From Ulva prolifera (Eukaryota; Chlorophyta; Ulvophyceae; Ulvales; Ulvaceae): a stretch of DNA of 64,000 nt. The translations under genes and the position numbers were made by a program. Below, one piece after another: positions 34,901-45,400 of this stretch. The notes under the pieces were generated by a model. That model ran no database searches. It saw nothing but the letters and a program-made list of their open reading frames with translations, and was not told where the DNA came from. The stretch spans positions 7,261,172-7,325,171 of the forward strand of contig CM041201.1 in NCBI GenBank assembly GCA_023078555.1, written 5' to 3'. Within the stretch, counting starts at the first letter, position 1. Each line of letters begins with the position of its first letter.

Positions 34901-36216
34901 GGCACATCGGCCTCTACTGCAACTGGATCCAGCGCTTTATCGACTGAGAAGGTGGGGCTGGCGCCTCCCTGTTGAGGCCGCTTGAAGGAGTAGGCGTTTG
35001 CCAGTGCCCTGGGGATGCCGAGGATGGCGTGGCCATGATCGTGTCGATGAGTCTGCATGCTGCACAGAAGGCACTTCATCGGCGAGACAAGGATGGCTGC
35101 GAGGCACGGGACACAGGTGCTGCACAGATGGCACTCCAGTGCGGCATCGTGGGTTGGAGGCACGGACAGCTGTGAGGCACGGGGCACAGGTGCTGCACAG
35201 GCAGGACTCGCCGCTGCTGGTGTGTGCGGATGCAGCGGGAAGGTTTCTTTGTAGACGTGATTCCTGGTTGAGCCGGCGACAGAGGGAGTGAGCACGCAAT
35301 GGGCTGGCATTGACCGGCAAGGGTATACCCGCCCGTCCGAGTCAATGGAATCGGCACCAACGTCTACTGATGCACCGACGCCGGGTCTAGCAGCCTTCAA
35401 AGCATCTGGATGCCTACTCGATGTACCAGCTGCAAGGCAGATCCCTAGTCTACCTCAAACAGGCACCATCAATGGTAGGCTGACGCGGCAGGTGCGCAGC
35501 GGGGGGGGTGTGGGGAATACCTCGAAGGAGAACAGATTCATGATCAGCTGCTGCTCCCTGGCTGCAAGGACTCGGTACTGCTCTTGTACTTGTGGCTCCA
35601 GAGCCATGCCTGCCTGCCTGAACTCCTGCAGGAGGCTGTCCCCGACCTTTATTTCCTCTCCTGTCCAGCCTGATGTGGCCTGCTCCTGGGGACTCAGGCC
35701 ATGTACTGACTGCATCGAGGCTTGTAGGGAACTCCAGAGCACGGTGGTGGTATTGAGCTCCGCGAGGTAGCCTTGAAGTCTTTGGGATGCCTGCTGAGCT
35801 GCACTTCGCCATTGCTGGTCGACATGCACAGCGCCACAGAATGCTGCGGCGTCCGTAGCGTGGCATAGCGTGTCAGAGATCTCGTCCAAGATGTGCACCA
35901 CCTGCCGTCCTGGCTGTGATGCTTGACTTGCTTTTACCAGGGAGTTGCACCTGCATGAGGCTGTAGCCACTGAAGGCTGCATGGATTCGTATCTCCTATG
36001 TCGCGATTTGTGACTAGATGCTGATTGAATATCGAGTGATGCTTGATCAAGAGCATACTTGCTGATCGCTGCTTGGCTGATCCTCTCCCAGTCCGATGGA
36101 CGTTTCAGACTGTCATGCCCAAACAGTGATGGCTCAGATGCGCTACCGTAACCCCGCACTCGTGCCAGCACGCCGACGCGACAAAGGTACTTCAATGACC
36201 CGTGACATGCCTTCAT
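31987..36216 (-). CDS. mitochondrial intermediate peptidase-like M3 metalloprotease
   Basis: Zinc oligopeptidase of family M3A; mitochondrial intermediate peptidase removes octapeptides from imported matrix proteins. Exons: 35521-36216 (ATG at 36216), 35329-35394, 34822-34968, 33767-34170, 33086-33311 and 31987-32652; total 734 residues. The N-terminus (MKACHGSLKYLCRVGVLARV) is basic and free of acidic residues, like a mitochondrial presequence. The body follows the MIP order: SEPSLFGHDSLKRPSDW, LCHATDAAAFCGAVH, FTVAVALSTLFRVVERLFGV, then RESWAPGVQKYRAVSRERGD and LGTVFLDLDRRPGKQ, HYTLRCGKRTG, YRRPIVALACSF. The zinc site is VQTLFHEFGHAL (HEFGH, residues 519-523), with the third ligand Glu548 in DAVELPS. 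The C-terminal active-site helix region (HFSMTHAITYGG, then AETLAGRIWQEHL) resembles plant MIP. Exon 2 is short and its acceptor (TTTGAAG) is the weakest junction; the other joins are well supported by frame. Confidence 0.88.
34317..34366 (-). mobile_element. SINE 3'-end fragment in a MIP intron
   Basis: Only the tail of the tRNA-derived SINE family: the plus strand reads AAAGTAAACC, AATTTACTGAGCCGTATCC and ATTGGACATTGAC, matching the end of the copies at 17 and 44 kb. Same orientation (minus) as the other copies. It lies in the intron between MIP exons 3 and 4. Confidence 0.8.
35059..35215. repeat. imperfect ~70-bp tandem repeat in an intron
   Basis: Two and a fraction units, each running from TGCTGCACAG to GAGGCACGGG and ACACAGG (or GCACAGG), in the intron between MIP exons 2 and 3. 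Confidence 0.6.
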
Positions 36217-36680
36217 GCTGCGTCCCAAGTTCAGGGCCGAGGTGAATTGCGCACATACGGAAATTTGGGCCTTGAAGTGGACGTGCGCGACGGAGCTGGC
36301 GTCAAATTGCGATCCGCTGAAGCAGCCATGATCTTGGTTCAAACATGATGGCGATTCATGTCCTGTCAGCTCGACACTCGTGGATGCTGATGATTCAAAC
36401 ACGGACTCCAAGCAATAACCACCTGTAGACAGCCGCGCTGCCTCGACTGGTTGCATGCAGTAGATGTGCCATCGGGATCTGCCGGTAATTGCGCGGTCCG
36501 CACGAGCATTGAGGATCAGGCTCGTGCCCAAATCACTCGCTCCTGGCTGTATCACTCCATCGCTAAAGCTGTGGCCTCCGATATCTGTTTGAACGCTCCG
36601 GCACGTTTTCTGTCAATTCAGGCAGCGGATCGGCTGACGCCAGTGCTCGGTGAACTATTTATTTGCTGCAATCCTAGGAC
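36217..36680. promoter_or_regulatory. divergent promoter region
   Basis: 464 bp between the start codons of the MIP-like gene (minus) and the ankyrin-DHHC gene (plus), so both promoters and 5' UTRs must lie here unless an upstream non-coding exon exists. The MIP reading frame stays open through most of it, but family comparison and the presequence favour ATG 36216. No specific element is recognised. Confidence 0.5.
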
Positions 36681-39371
36681 ATGGAGACTAAAGAGGAGTC
36701 GTCTGAAAGCAAGCCTCCAAATGTTTGTCAAGCCTCAGCACTTGGTGACCTGTTCGCCGTGAAGGACGCTTGCGAGAGTGACAGCTCATACGTGAACTTA
36801 CCAGATGATCAGGTCTGTATCGAGTTTGATGCTCGACCTGCTTCACTGTCATGGTCGTGTCTTGGGCCGCGAATGTGTCACTGAGTCACCTTCCGTGCAG
36901 GGACACCCTCCGTTGCACTGGGCCGCGTTGAACAATCATCAGCACGTGCTTCAATATTTGTTAGTGGTATGTCCCTGGCCGAATGAATTGCTGTGTGCAC
37001 TTTCTGAAGGTCTCGGGGCGGGTGTGCAGATGTGCTGACCACGTTTGCACTACAAATGCAGAATGGCGCGGATATACATGCTGTGAATCGAGAAGGCGCG
37101 ACAGCTCTGCACTGGGCTGTTGTTCGAAACGCTTTGACGTGCATAGAGGCACTCCTACGAGGTGGTGCCGATAAACATGCTGTTGATGGCAAGGGTTATC
37201 AGGTGCTGCTGCTATCAGGCCCCACGCGTGCATGGCCGCGTTGATATTTCCATTGAGTCTCACACTAAAGTTCCTATATGTGGCTGCACTCCACTGATGG
37301 TCTGGCTTTGTTGCAGCCATGCCATGTGGCGGCACAATACGGACACACGGCAGCATTGTACCACCTCGTGTTGAGATGGAATTGCGACTTCAATGCACTC
37401 GACAATGACCAGCGGACACCACTGCACTGGGCCGCATACAAAGGGTACCATGATCTTGTACGCTTGCTACTGGTGCTCGGCTGCGACCCTCAAGCACAAG
37501 ACTCAGAGGGGTGCAATTCGATGCACTGGGCTGCCGTTCGTGGCTGCAGTGAGGCTGCAACCATTCTACTACAGGTGCGACCCCCTTGCGTGGGTGCGCT
37601 GGCCCCAAGGTCAAGCCCAGGGATGCCGCTCAGCTTCGATGTGGTACCGTGATGCCACTTTTCAAGTCCTGCCCTGTTGTGCAGGCATCAGGCCACAAAC
37701 TGCTGAGTGTCACGGATAACATGGGCAACACCCCAGCGCAGTGTGCAAAGAATGGCAACCACCACATGCTCTGCCAGTATCTCACCATGGAGGGCCGCAA
37801 GCTCGCCATGCGGGCCGCTCCCCAGAACTTCATCATCGGCGCCTTGATGAAGATGCACTTTGCCCCGATCATCTGGATCGCCTGCCTCTCCACGATCACA
37901 CTCTTCTTCCTGAAAGTCGTCGGCAGGACGCCCGGGGACCCAGAGCCGCTGCCCTGGATGCTCATCTGCAGCTTCGTCATCCTCACCGCCTTCAGCTTTG
38001 GCCTCGTGCTCATGGCCGTGGTCAACGTGAGTGACCCGGGCTACATCCTCAAACGCGGGGAGCGCTCCCGGCAGCGGAGCAAGGGGTATGCGGCCCTGCA
38101 CGATGTGGACAACCTGGACTGCCCGGCGCTGTGGGCGGGCAACTGGGAGCAGCTATGTGTCACGTGCAAGATCGTGCGGCCGTTGCGGGCAAAGCATGAC
38201 CCAGTCAGCGACCGCTGTATAGAGGTCCGCTCCCCAGGCTGTGACTGTTGGTGATTTCTCACTCTGTGTTGCCTGTACCGCTATGCATGTGCCATGCGCA
38301 TCCAGGTAAACGATGATGTCTGTGCACATTTCACGCGTGTCCATCCACACACAGACAGAGCGCTCAGTTGTTGAGTCTGGATAGTGATTCACGTGGAGGC
38401 AGCGCAAACAGTGTGGGGCGAACTCTTCGGTAAAGTGGCAAAGGGTTGGACTGCACCCGGATCCTCAGCTGAATGCATGCCCTGGTCCACTGGCCATGTA
38501 TGCTGGAACACGCCACCCGTGTGACGGACAGAAGCGGAAAGTCTGCTGTCACTGGTTGCTGCAGCGAATTCAGCCGGACAGAGATGTACCCACCGTCTGG
38601 CAATCACAAGCCGCTGGTGGCGTGGCTGCGTGTTGTTGCCCGCGTGGGGAGCTCTCGAGCCTGGCACGGCATGGCTTGCAATGGCTGTTGTCCTGTGCAG
38701 GTGTTTGACCACTTCTGCCCGTGGGTTGGCAACGCGATCGGGAAGCACAACCGCCACCTCTTCATCATGTTCATCACATGCATGCTGGTGGCGCTTCTGG
38801 GGGCGTACGGTGTGGGACTGGGCCGGCTGGCACAGACCGGCTTCTTCACGTGGGGCCCGAGGCACCGGCACAGGCTCACTCCTGCGATGAAGTGGTCCCT
38901 CATCTGGCTCATCTGCAATATTCCGCTGCTGTTCACGGTTGTCGGGCTGGCGGTGGCTCAAGGAGTGCAGGTGTGTGCCATGTCCAGCAGCTCCCTCCCC
39001 TGCTGCACTGCTTGCGGTGGATCGTCACCTGCCGGTGTGGTGAAGCCATGGGCCTCGATCTGTGGCCCTGTGATTACTACCGGGTGTGGCTGTGGTGACG
39101 GTGCTTGCTGCTGACAGCAGGATGGTTGCTGCAGGTGGTGCAGAATATGACGACGAACGAGATGAGCAACTGGCCGAGGTACAAGCATTTCCGAGTTAAC
39201 AAGGATCCTTCGTCAGGGAGCATATTCAATAATCCATTTGACAAGGGGATGAGACGGAACTTGCATGAGCTGTGCTGCCCGGCTGAATATCCATTACTGC
39301 CTGCGTTTGTAGAAACGCCTGAGATGGAGAAGATGAGGAAGCAGCTGGATGGGTTGCCTGCGAAACATTGA
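36681..39371 (+). CDS. ankyrin-repeat DHHC-type palmitoyltransferase (DHFC variant)
   Basis: Membrane S-acyltransferase of the ankyrin-DHHC class (HIP14, plant TIP1 and yeast Akr1 type), expected on Golgi or endosomal membranes. Exons: 36681-36812, 36901-36966, 37062-37202, 37317-37574, 37685-38224, 38701-38970 and 39135-39371 (TGA); 547 residues. Residues 45 to about 235 are ankyrin repeats ([60 protein letters not shown]). There are four transmembrane segments ([71 protein letters not shown]). A DPG motif follows TM2 (VSDPGY), and TTxE (TTNE) and NPFDKG follow TM4. The cysteine-rich domain is degenerate: [20 protein letters not shown], then [13 protein letters not shown]. The catalytic Cys385 is kept, but DHHC is DHFC and three zinc-site cysteines are Asp, Ser and Ala. 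The donor after exon 5 (GTCCGC) is weak yet keeps the frame. Confidence 0.92.
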
Positions 39372-40028
39372 TGTGATGCTTTGACACGATACCTTGTGAC
39401 AGCTTGCCGGCAGCTTTCTCTCAGAACTGATTCTTGCTGTAATGTCGTGCTTGACTGCACTGGTCGACGCCATGCCATGTGCTGTGTGCGCAGTGTTTCG
39501 AACAGCTTTGTCCCCCTGACGATATGTCTGGACAAGCTGCGTCATGCAGGGTGATCTTGAGCATCAAGTGGTGAGTATATGTACTGCCATGCGTGAATGG
39601 TACCCAGGCAGTGCGATCTTATGTATGGTTGTGGCAGTCCTGTGATCTGACCGCTATACCACTGGTTTGCCACAATGGTCCATGCCGAAAGCAATTGCTG
39701 CGCCATCGACATAGTTGCAACCGGTCACATGTCGACTTCTTTGGCATTCAAATACTTGTACCACACCTGCAACATCATGTGTGAAGTCAAATGGTGTCAA
39801 GCACACGCAGGGGATATGCGCTTGTGATATGCTCCAGAGCTGCATGGGAGGTCAGTATGTCACACGCCATGGGACTGGTGAGGGATGCCAGGCACTGTTC
39901 GTGTACGACCAATGTTGTCTCACAGTCCAGGGCAGCTACAAAAATGTTACGAAGATCATGCTGATCCTCCACTTCAGAGTGCCTGGGCACACTGAATGAC
40001 CAAGACGTTGTTCGCTGGTCAATACGGA

Positions 40029-40711
40029 TCACATGACTACGGCATTTTTGTTCCCTAACCGTGCACTGTGTGTCCATATGGTGTGGTATGGTGCAACACC
40101 TACACTGATTATGCACGGAGGAGGGGAGACGCCCGTCGGGACACGGAATCGCAGGCGGTGCCACGCCGCCACGATGCACATTTCGTCGCCCAGGGTGAGA
40201 GCGCCACACGGCAAAGCGGAGAGGAAGGCGCCCACCGGCCCCTCCAACGCACTCGTGAGCCACGCCGCTTCCTGCCTGCCTGCCGGCGTGTCAAGGCTGA
40301 TGCCCTGGAAGTGGATCGCGGCCGCGTGGTCCGTGCACGCTCGCCCCACCTCACACTGGGCCTCCAGCTAGCAGCTTGCCAGCAACGAACGCGTTCGACA
40401 GGACGCGCGCGGGCGTCGGCGTCCCACCCCAGCAGCTCATGCCATCCGTCAAACAATCCCGGCCAGTGCTGCAACAGAATACCCGGATGGGGCCGCGGAG
40501 AGGGAGGAGCACGTCCAGGCGGTCAGCAAGGATACGCTCCGCCATGCCCGCCCCCGACACGACAGCTGCATCAGCGATGCTGCCTAGATCTACCAGCATC
40601 GGCAGGCCGAGCCCGCCACGGCGGATGGGCGACATCAGCCGCCAAGACAGCCGGCGTGTCTCAACGTCCGTGGACGAGTTGTCAGACGCGGCTGCAGCCT
40701 CCGCGGCCTAG
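40029..40711 (-). mobile_element. LINE reverse-transcriptase C-terminal remnant
   Basis: The minus strand encodes RRLSWRLMSPIRRGGLGLPM, a motif typical of the region after the reverse-transcriptase domain of plant and algal LINE polyproteins (LP.R.GGLGL followed by an alanine-rich segment). After a stop and a frame change near 40350 the same style of sequence continues (AAIHFQGISLDTPAGRQEAA, then EGPVGAFLSALPCGALTLGD). The stop and frameshift show a decayed copy. The catalytic domain and both ends are missing. Confidence 0.55.
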
Positions 40712-41047
40712 GGCGGCGAGGTCAGGATCGCAGTTGCATTGCTCCACAGGTTGGCCTCCGCCCTGCATGTGCATGTGCGGCTCGGGCAATGATTCACACG
40801 CTACATAGATGGAAAATATGTTTTGGCAGGAGCATGCACGCGCGGAGCCACGTCATGAAGTTGTGCATGCCTGAGTACACGCACACTAGCGTGCCTGCAG
40901 ACCAGATCTTCTAGAATAGACCGGTGCATGCAGTGTCAAGGACCGCGCCAAAACTTGAAAATGTGGTAGCATCAGATCGATGAAACGCGTTATGAGGCCA
41001 CTACAACGCGTTTACCCGTGTGCACCGAAACTCCGTGAATGCGCTTG

Positions 41048-41130
41048 GTAAAGTACAGTAAATTTGAATTTACTGAGCCGTATCCGACTCGACGTTGGCA
41101 ACTCCGAGTTAACGGGAGCACGTAAGCTAG
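41048..41130 (-). mobile_element. SINE 3'-end fragment
   Basis: The plus strand carries AAAGTACAGTAAATTTGAAT, TTTACTGAGCCGTATCC and ACTCCGAGTTAACGGGAGCA, matching the tail and lower body of the tRNA-derived SINE family with several substitutions. The head is absent. Orientation is the same as the three other copies. Confidence 0.8.
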
Positions 41131-41324
41131 CTTGGTCGATCCTGCAGCACGAGGTTGCCTGACTCATTGCACCTCCAAGCGCAGCTGCATCCACCTGGAC
41201 AGGCGCGATTGCACGGATCCGCAGTGTCAACCGGCGCCGCAGATGGTTCGGCAGTGCAGCAGCGCCATGAAGATGCACTGCATGCATGCGCTGTATACAT
41301 CTCGGCTGCGGAGGCAATGCCAGC

Positions 41325-41358
41325 AAACGTGAATCAGCCGTATCGCTGATTCACGTTT
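41325..41358. repeat. perfect 14-bp inverted duplication
   Basis: AAACGTGAATCAGC at 41325-41338 and its reverse complement at 41345-41358, loop CGTATC. Same style as the hairpins at 15.7 and 16.6 kb. Confidence 0.85.
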
Positions 41359-42445
41359 GAATAGTATGGCATGCCTGTGCTGTGAGTTTGATGCTCTCTT
41401 GTTTTCTTTCGATTGCTTGATGGCGAAGGTGAGCCGGTCAATGTAAGACAACGCAGCGAGCTTGTCTGCGTGGCGTAAGCACTTTGCACGCGATAATTTG
41501 CTGCACAACAGATAAGTTACGATGCTACAAGCTATTTAGACAGGATCGGGGTGTTCCGACAGAATATTGCTTTCAAAATCCGCAAGTGTGAACGCTGATC
41601 GTGTACACCGAGTGCAAGAGCTCATTCTTCGTCTCGAGATTCAAATGAAGCGCCTGATGCGGCTCCAGCTTGGCTATAACGTTATCGTGTAGCCTTCGCG
41701 AGGTCAAGTTGAGCCTGGGCAAGCGACCGCAACTTTGATCCAGCGAGCACAGTACCTACCGAGGCTCGACAGTACCCTGCAATCTGGTACTCATGCTCCT
41801 GATCGCAAATCGCTCTGTCACTCGCCGCAAGGGTTGTGGTCAACGCCACAGCCAGGCACGCCTGCATGTCATAAGCGGGTACATCTTAAGCGGATACATT
41901 GTCCGCCCTGTGGAGCAGCGATGTGTCGCGCCTTGGTCCACGAGTGGTGTGACGGCAACAGGGAACGCTGTTTCTGCTGCCAGGGGCTGTGTGCTGTCAG
42001 GCAGTAGCGCTGTCAGGTGTAAAATGTGCAGTACACAGTGTCCTGAGGTCTTGCTCGTGTCGTGCGCACGGCGCCTGCATGATCATTGAAGCTACATTAG
42101 GTTTGCTCGCAGTTACCTTCCGTAGTGAATATGGATACATAAAGTGCTTGGTAGGAAGAAGTTGCAAGGTGTGCAACGTGGTGTTTCTTGTGCGGTGCCA
42201 GCTGGGCAATGCAGAGTGCGGCATGTGCGCCCTAAAAGTGTGATAGATACACGACCTGATCAAACATTTCAACATGCCATGCTGCTGTTTTGCAACGCTA
42301 TCTCCTGTGAGCCCTGCATTTGCAGTGTAGATACAGCCTCGCTACACTTGCAACATGCCATGCTGCTACTTTTCATTCCTAGCTCGTTCTGAGCCACGTT
42401 CTGTGAACAACATAATTTGGACTCCGTTGTCCCTGCTGCAGAGTG

Positions 42446-45400
42446 ATGAACTCGTCTATCAAGTGGTTGAAGTATGGCGAGCATGGCGAGCCTGTTCAGG
42501 TTAAAGCCGTCAACAGCAACGTGCGAGCAGCCAGCATTGCTAAAGAATTCGGCATTGACGTCGACTGCATCAAAATGAGCGGTGTCCTCCAATACACAGA
42601 CAATGAAGGCAACATAAAGCTAGCTGAAAATGAGGGCCTCTCAGCCTCAGAGGCGATTCTCGTTACCGGCGTAAGCACATGTGTGTTCCTCTTGCACTCT
42701 GGACCTGTCTGTGGGGCTAATGGGCTACCTCTGCGAAATGCAGTCCATGTCTTGCAAAATACTAAATCAAATGACTGTGCAAACTGGTCAAGCTTGGCAA
42801 CCCAACTACGTTTGCAGCCAGGATGCCCAGTGCACACTCTTGCGATCATTTGTGAGATAGATTTTGTAGGTCCTCACAGTACACTTCGAAGAATGGGGGT
42901 GTGGTCACGTTCGGCATGCTACGCGCGTTTGCACCATGTCACGACCTGTCACATATCGTCAGAAACTGGGGGCTTGGTCTGCTGGCATATGACCATGCAT
43001 GCATTCCGGCATGTACACGTTGGCCAATGCTGCATGTTCGTGTCATGGCTTGCCAGCGCTCTGCCGCGTAAGGCCATGGTAGCTCGCCATGTGTATGGTG
43101 TGGTCCACCGATAAACCTGGCAGAGAGTTCAAAAGTCCAATGGGTTGGCAACTGTATCAAATCTAACCCCTTCATTCTGTGGAGGATGCTGGTGTGGTCC
43201 CGTGTGTGCTTCGGGGAACCGTAGCAGTTGTGCGTGAACACTTCGTTTAGCATAGGAGCAGGATCAATGATCCGTTCGATGCCCATGCCGTCATGGCAGT
43301 GCTGTGGTGCTGGTGACCCGGTGACAAATTTTAATTTTGTCGCGGTCTTCACATTGATGTCCAACTTGTTGATACGTCCAATGCAGTTTTATTTCTGTAG
43401 TTTGCTGATTGTTATGAAAATGTAGTCCGCACGCAGTTCCCTGCCCTCACCGTTTGGCGGCAGCATTGAACTAACAGTCCGCTGCCTACCTCGTCGGTGT
43501 TGTTTTGGCAGGAACAATTTCAAGGGTGATCAATTGTCAATATCATACTGTGTACTTTGGTCGAACTCCATCGATTCTACAGCTGTTCAAGATGAAAATG
43601 TCAAAACTCTACACTGCACCGCTCGGAGTCCGCATCAATGTTCAGCAAGCCCACATCTCTTAGCAATTGTCACCCGGTGATAAGTACCACGGCACGTGCA
43701 TTTCGCACCCACCATTGTGATCAACAGTTGCATCTGCTGAATACTGCTGAATATACACTCCTGCTTTGTATGGGGCTGCGGTCTGGATTGCCCCAAAAAC
43801 TGAACTTTAAAAACCTGCAGAAAATAAAATTTACCGGGTGGTTAAAAACATAGATAAAATGATTTAATAAATAATATAATATGATGTGCTTAAACCTAAA
43901 TACGATGGAGTTGACCCCTTGAACACCTGAGGACACCGTCTGTAAAAAAGCAATCCGCATGGTATTTGGTCTGCATCAGTTCGACTGCAGGGAGGAGATT
44001 CTTCTTTTCAACACGGGCCTTCTGCCTGTGAGCTCCATGATCAAGGCAGCGAAGCTTTGCTGGTGCACAAAGGTGACACACATGGGGGAGGAGCGATGCC
44101 TGGTTGCGGTGGAATCCACCGCAATTCAGGGTCACTCTCAGTGGGGATTGGAGATGGGTGGTGACTATCATGGCCGCATTAGGGCCATTGCGGCAGAACT
44201 GAAACAACATGCAAACATCAGACTTGCCTATAGGCTCCCCCCTTGCCTGAGCATCGCCGCTGACGTGGGCCACCAAGGATGTCGTAACGTCTCAGCACGC
44301 ATGATCGACTGTCCAAACAACGCCCTCTCACGATCACATACTCAAATCTTACCTGTGAGAAGGTTGTGGCTGTCATGTGGTTGGCATACCTTCGAGCAGC
44401 GTGGTCGCGACAGTAAGGTCACTGGAGAGGAAAGTAAATTAAATCTGAATTTACTGAGCCGTATCCTATTGGACATTGAACATGACAAGTCCGAGTTACC
44501 GGGACCACATATGCCGAAGGGGTCAACCACCTGGAAACCCCCCTCAGACGACCGTACACAACTCACAGTGCCTCCTCCTGTGCTACGCAAGGTGGTCACA
44601 TACGGCCGCTTCGATTCTCCAAAGCGCACGCAGAATCGAACCCACGACCTCCTGAAACGCAGGGAGTAGCTTTTAATCCGTCCTCAACGCATTGGACATT
44701 GGAGAGTGGTTGGTTAGTGTGATAACACACGAAGTAGGGTCCCTGGCCCCGTTTATGGACTCCGTTGAGCCCGGTCTTGTGCGTGTGCTTATGTCTGCGC
44801 GTTCAGGTCTGTCACCTTTCTATTCTAGGCACCGCAGTGAAAAACATATATGTAGTATATATGGCACATTGTGATCGGCGTATCTCCTTCGTTGCGGCTT
44901 TGGTGCGGCAGTTGCTCGCACGGCCAGGTCCTTATGACAGTGCCTCTGTTGTTCGTGGTCTGATGTAGCAGTTCTCCTTATTGTGGGTGTTGGTGGTGAT
45001 GCTGGGGTGCCGGGTGTTGCAATTTTCCCTTGGCGTCTTGCAGAGTTGGCTCATGTTTTTGCATGCTGTGACCAACTCAGAGTCTGCGGCAGCATGTTGC
45101 TTGGATTCCTGTTTCGGTCCCGTTTTCAGAGTTGTCGATGTCCAAATGGATACGGCTATGCAATCATACATACGTACAAGTATGTAAGCCAGGACTGTTT
45201 GCTGCAACGGCTTTGACGATCATGCGACGATGGGCTCCGTCGTTGATGATTGGCTGCTTCTTTGTGAAGCTGGATGCCTGCATATTCTCTAATTGTGAAG
45301 GCGCTTTTGTAGTTTCTGATGTGCTGTGCATTTGCCCATGGCGCGCGTGCACGGAACTGGTGAATGAGTGAATGGATTTGCAAGTGAATTGAGAATCTGA

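Larger units (their letters stand above)
39372..42445. other. 3-kb intergenic region
   Basis: Starts with the 3' flank of the DHHC gene; about 39372-40090 is duplicated at 48.2-48.9 kb. A LINE remnant, a SINE fragment and a hairpin follow (listed separately). A direct repeat CAACATGCCATGCTGCT occurs near 42270 and 42351, close to the next gene. No other gene is supported. Confidence 0.6.

Noticed and set aside
35455-36555. Start of the MIP-like protein at 36555
   Set aside because: The frame is open to 36555, but the residues before 36216 do not resemble MIP, whereas ATG 36216 gives a typical basic mitochondrial presequence.
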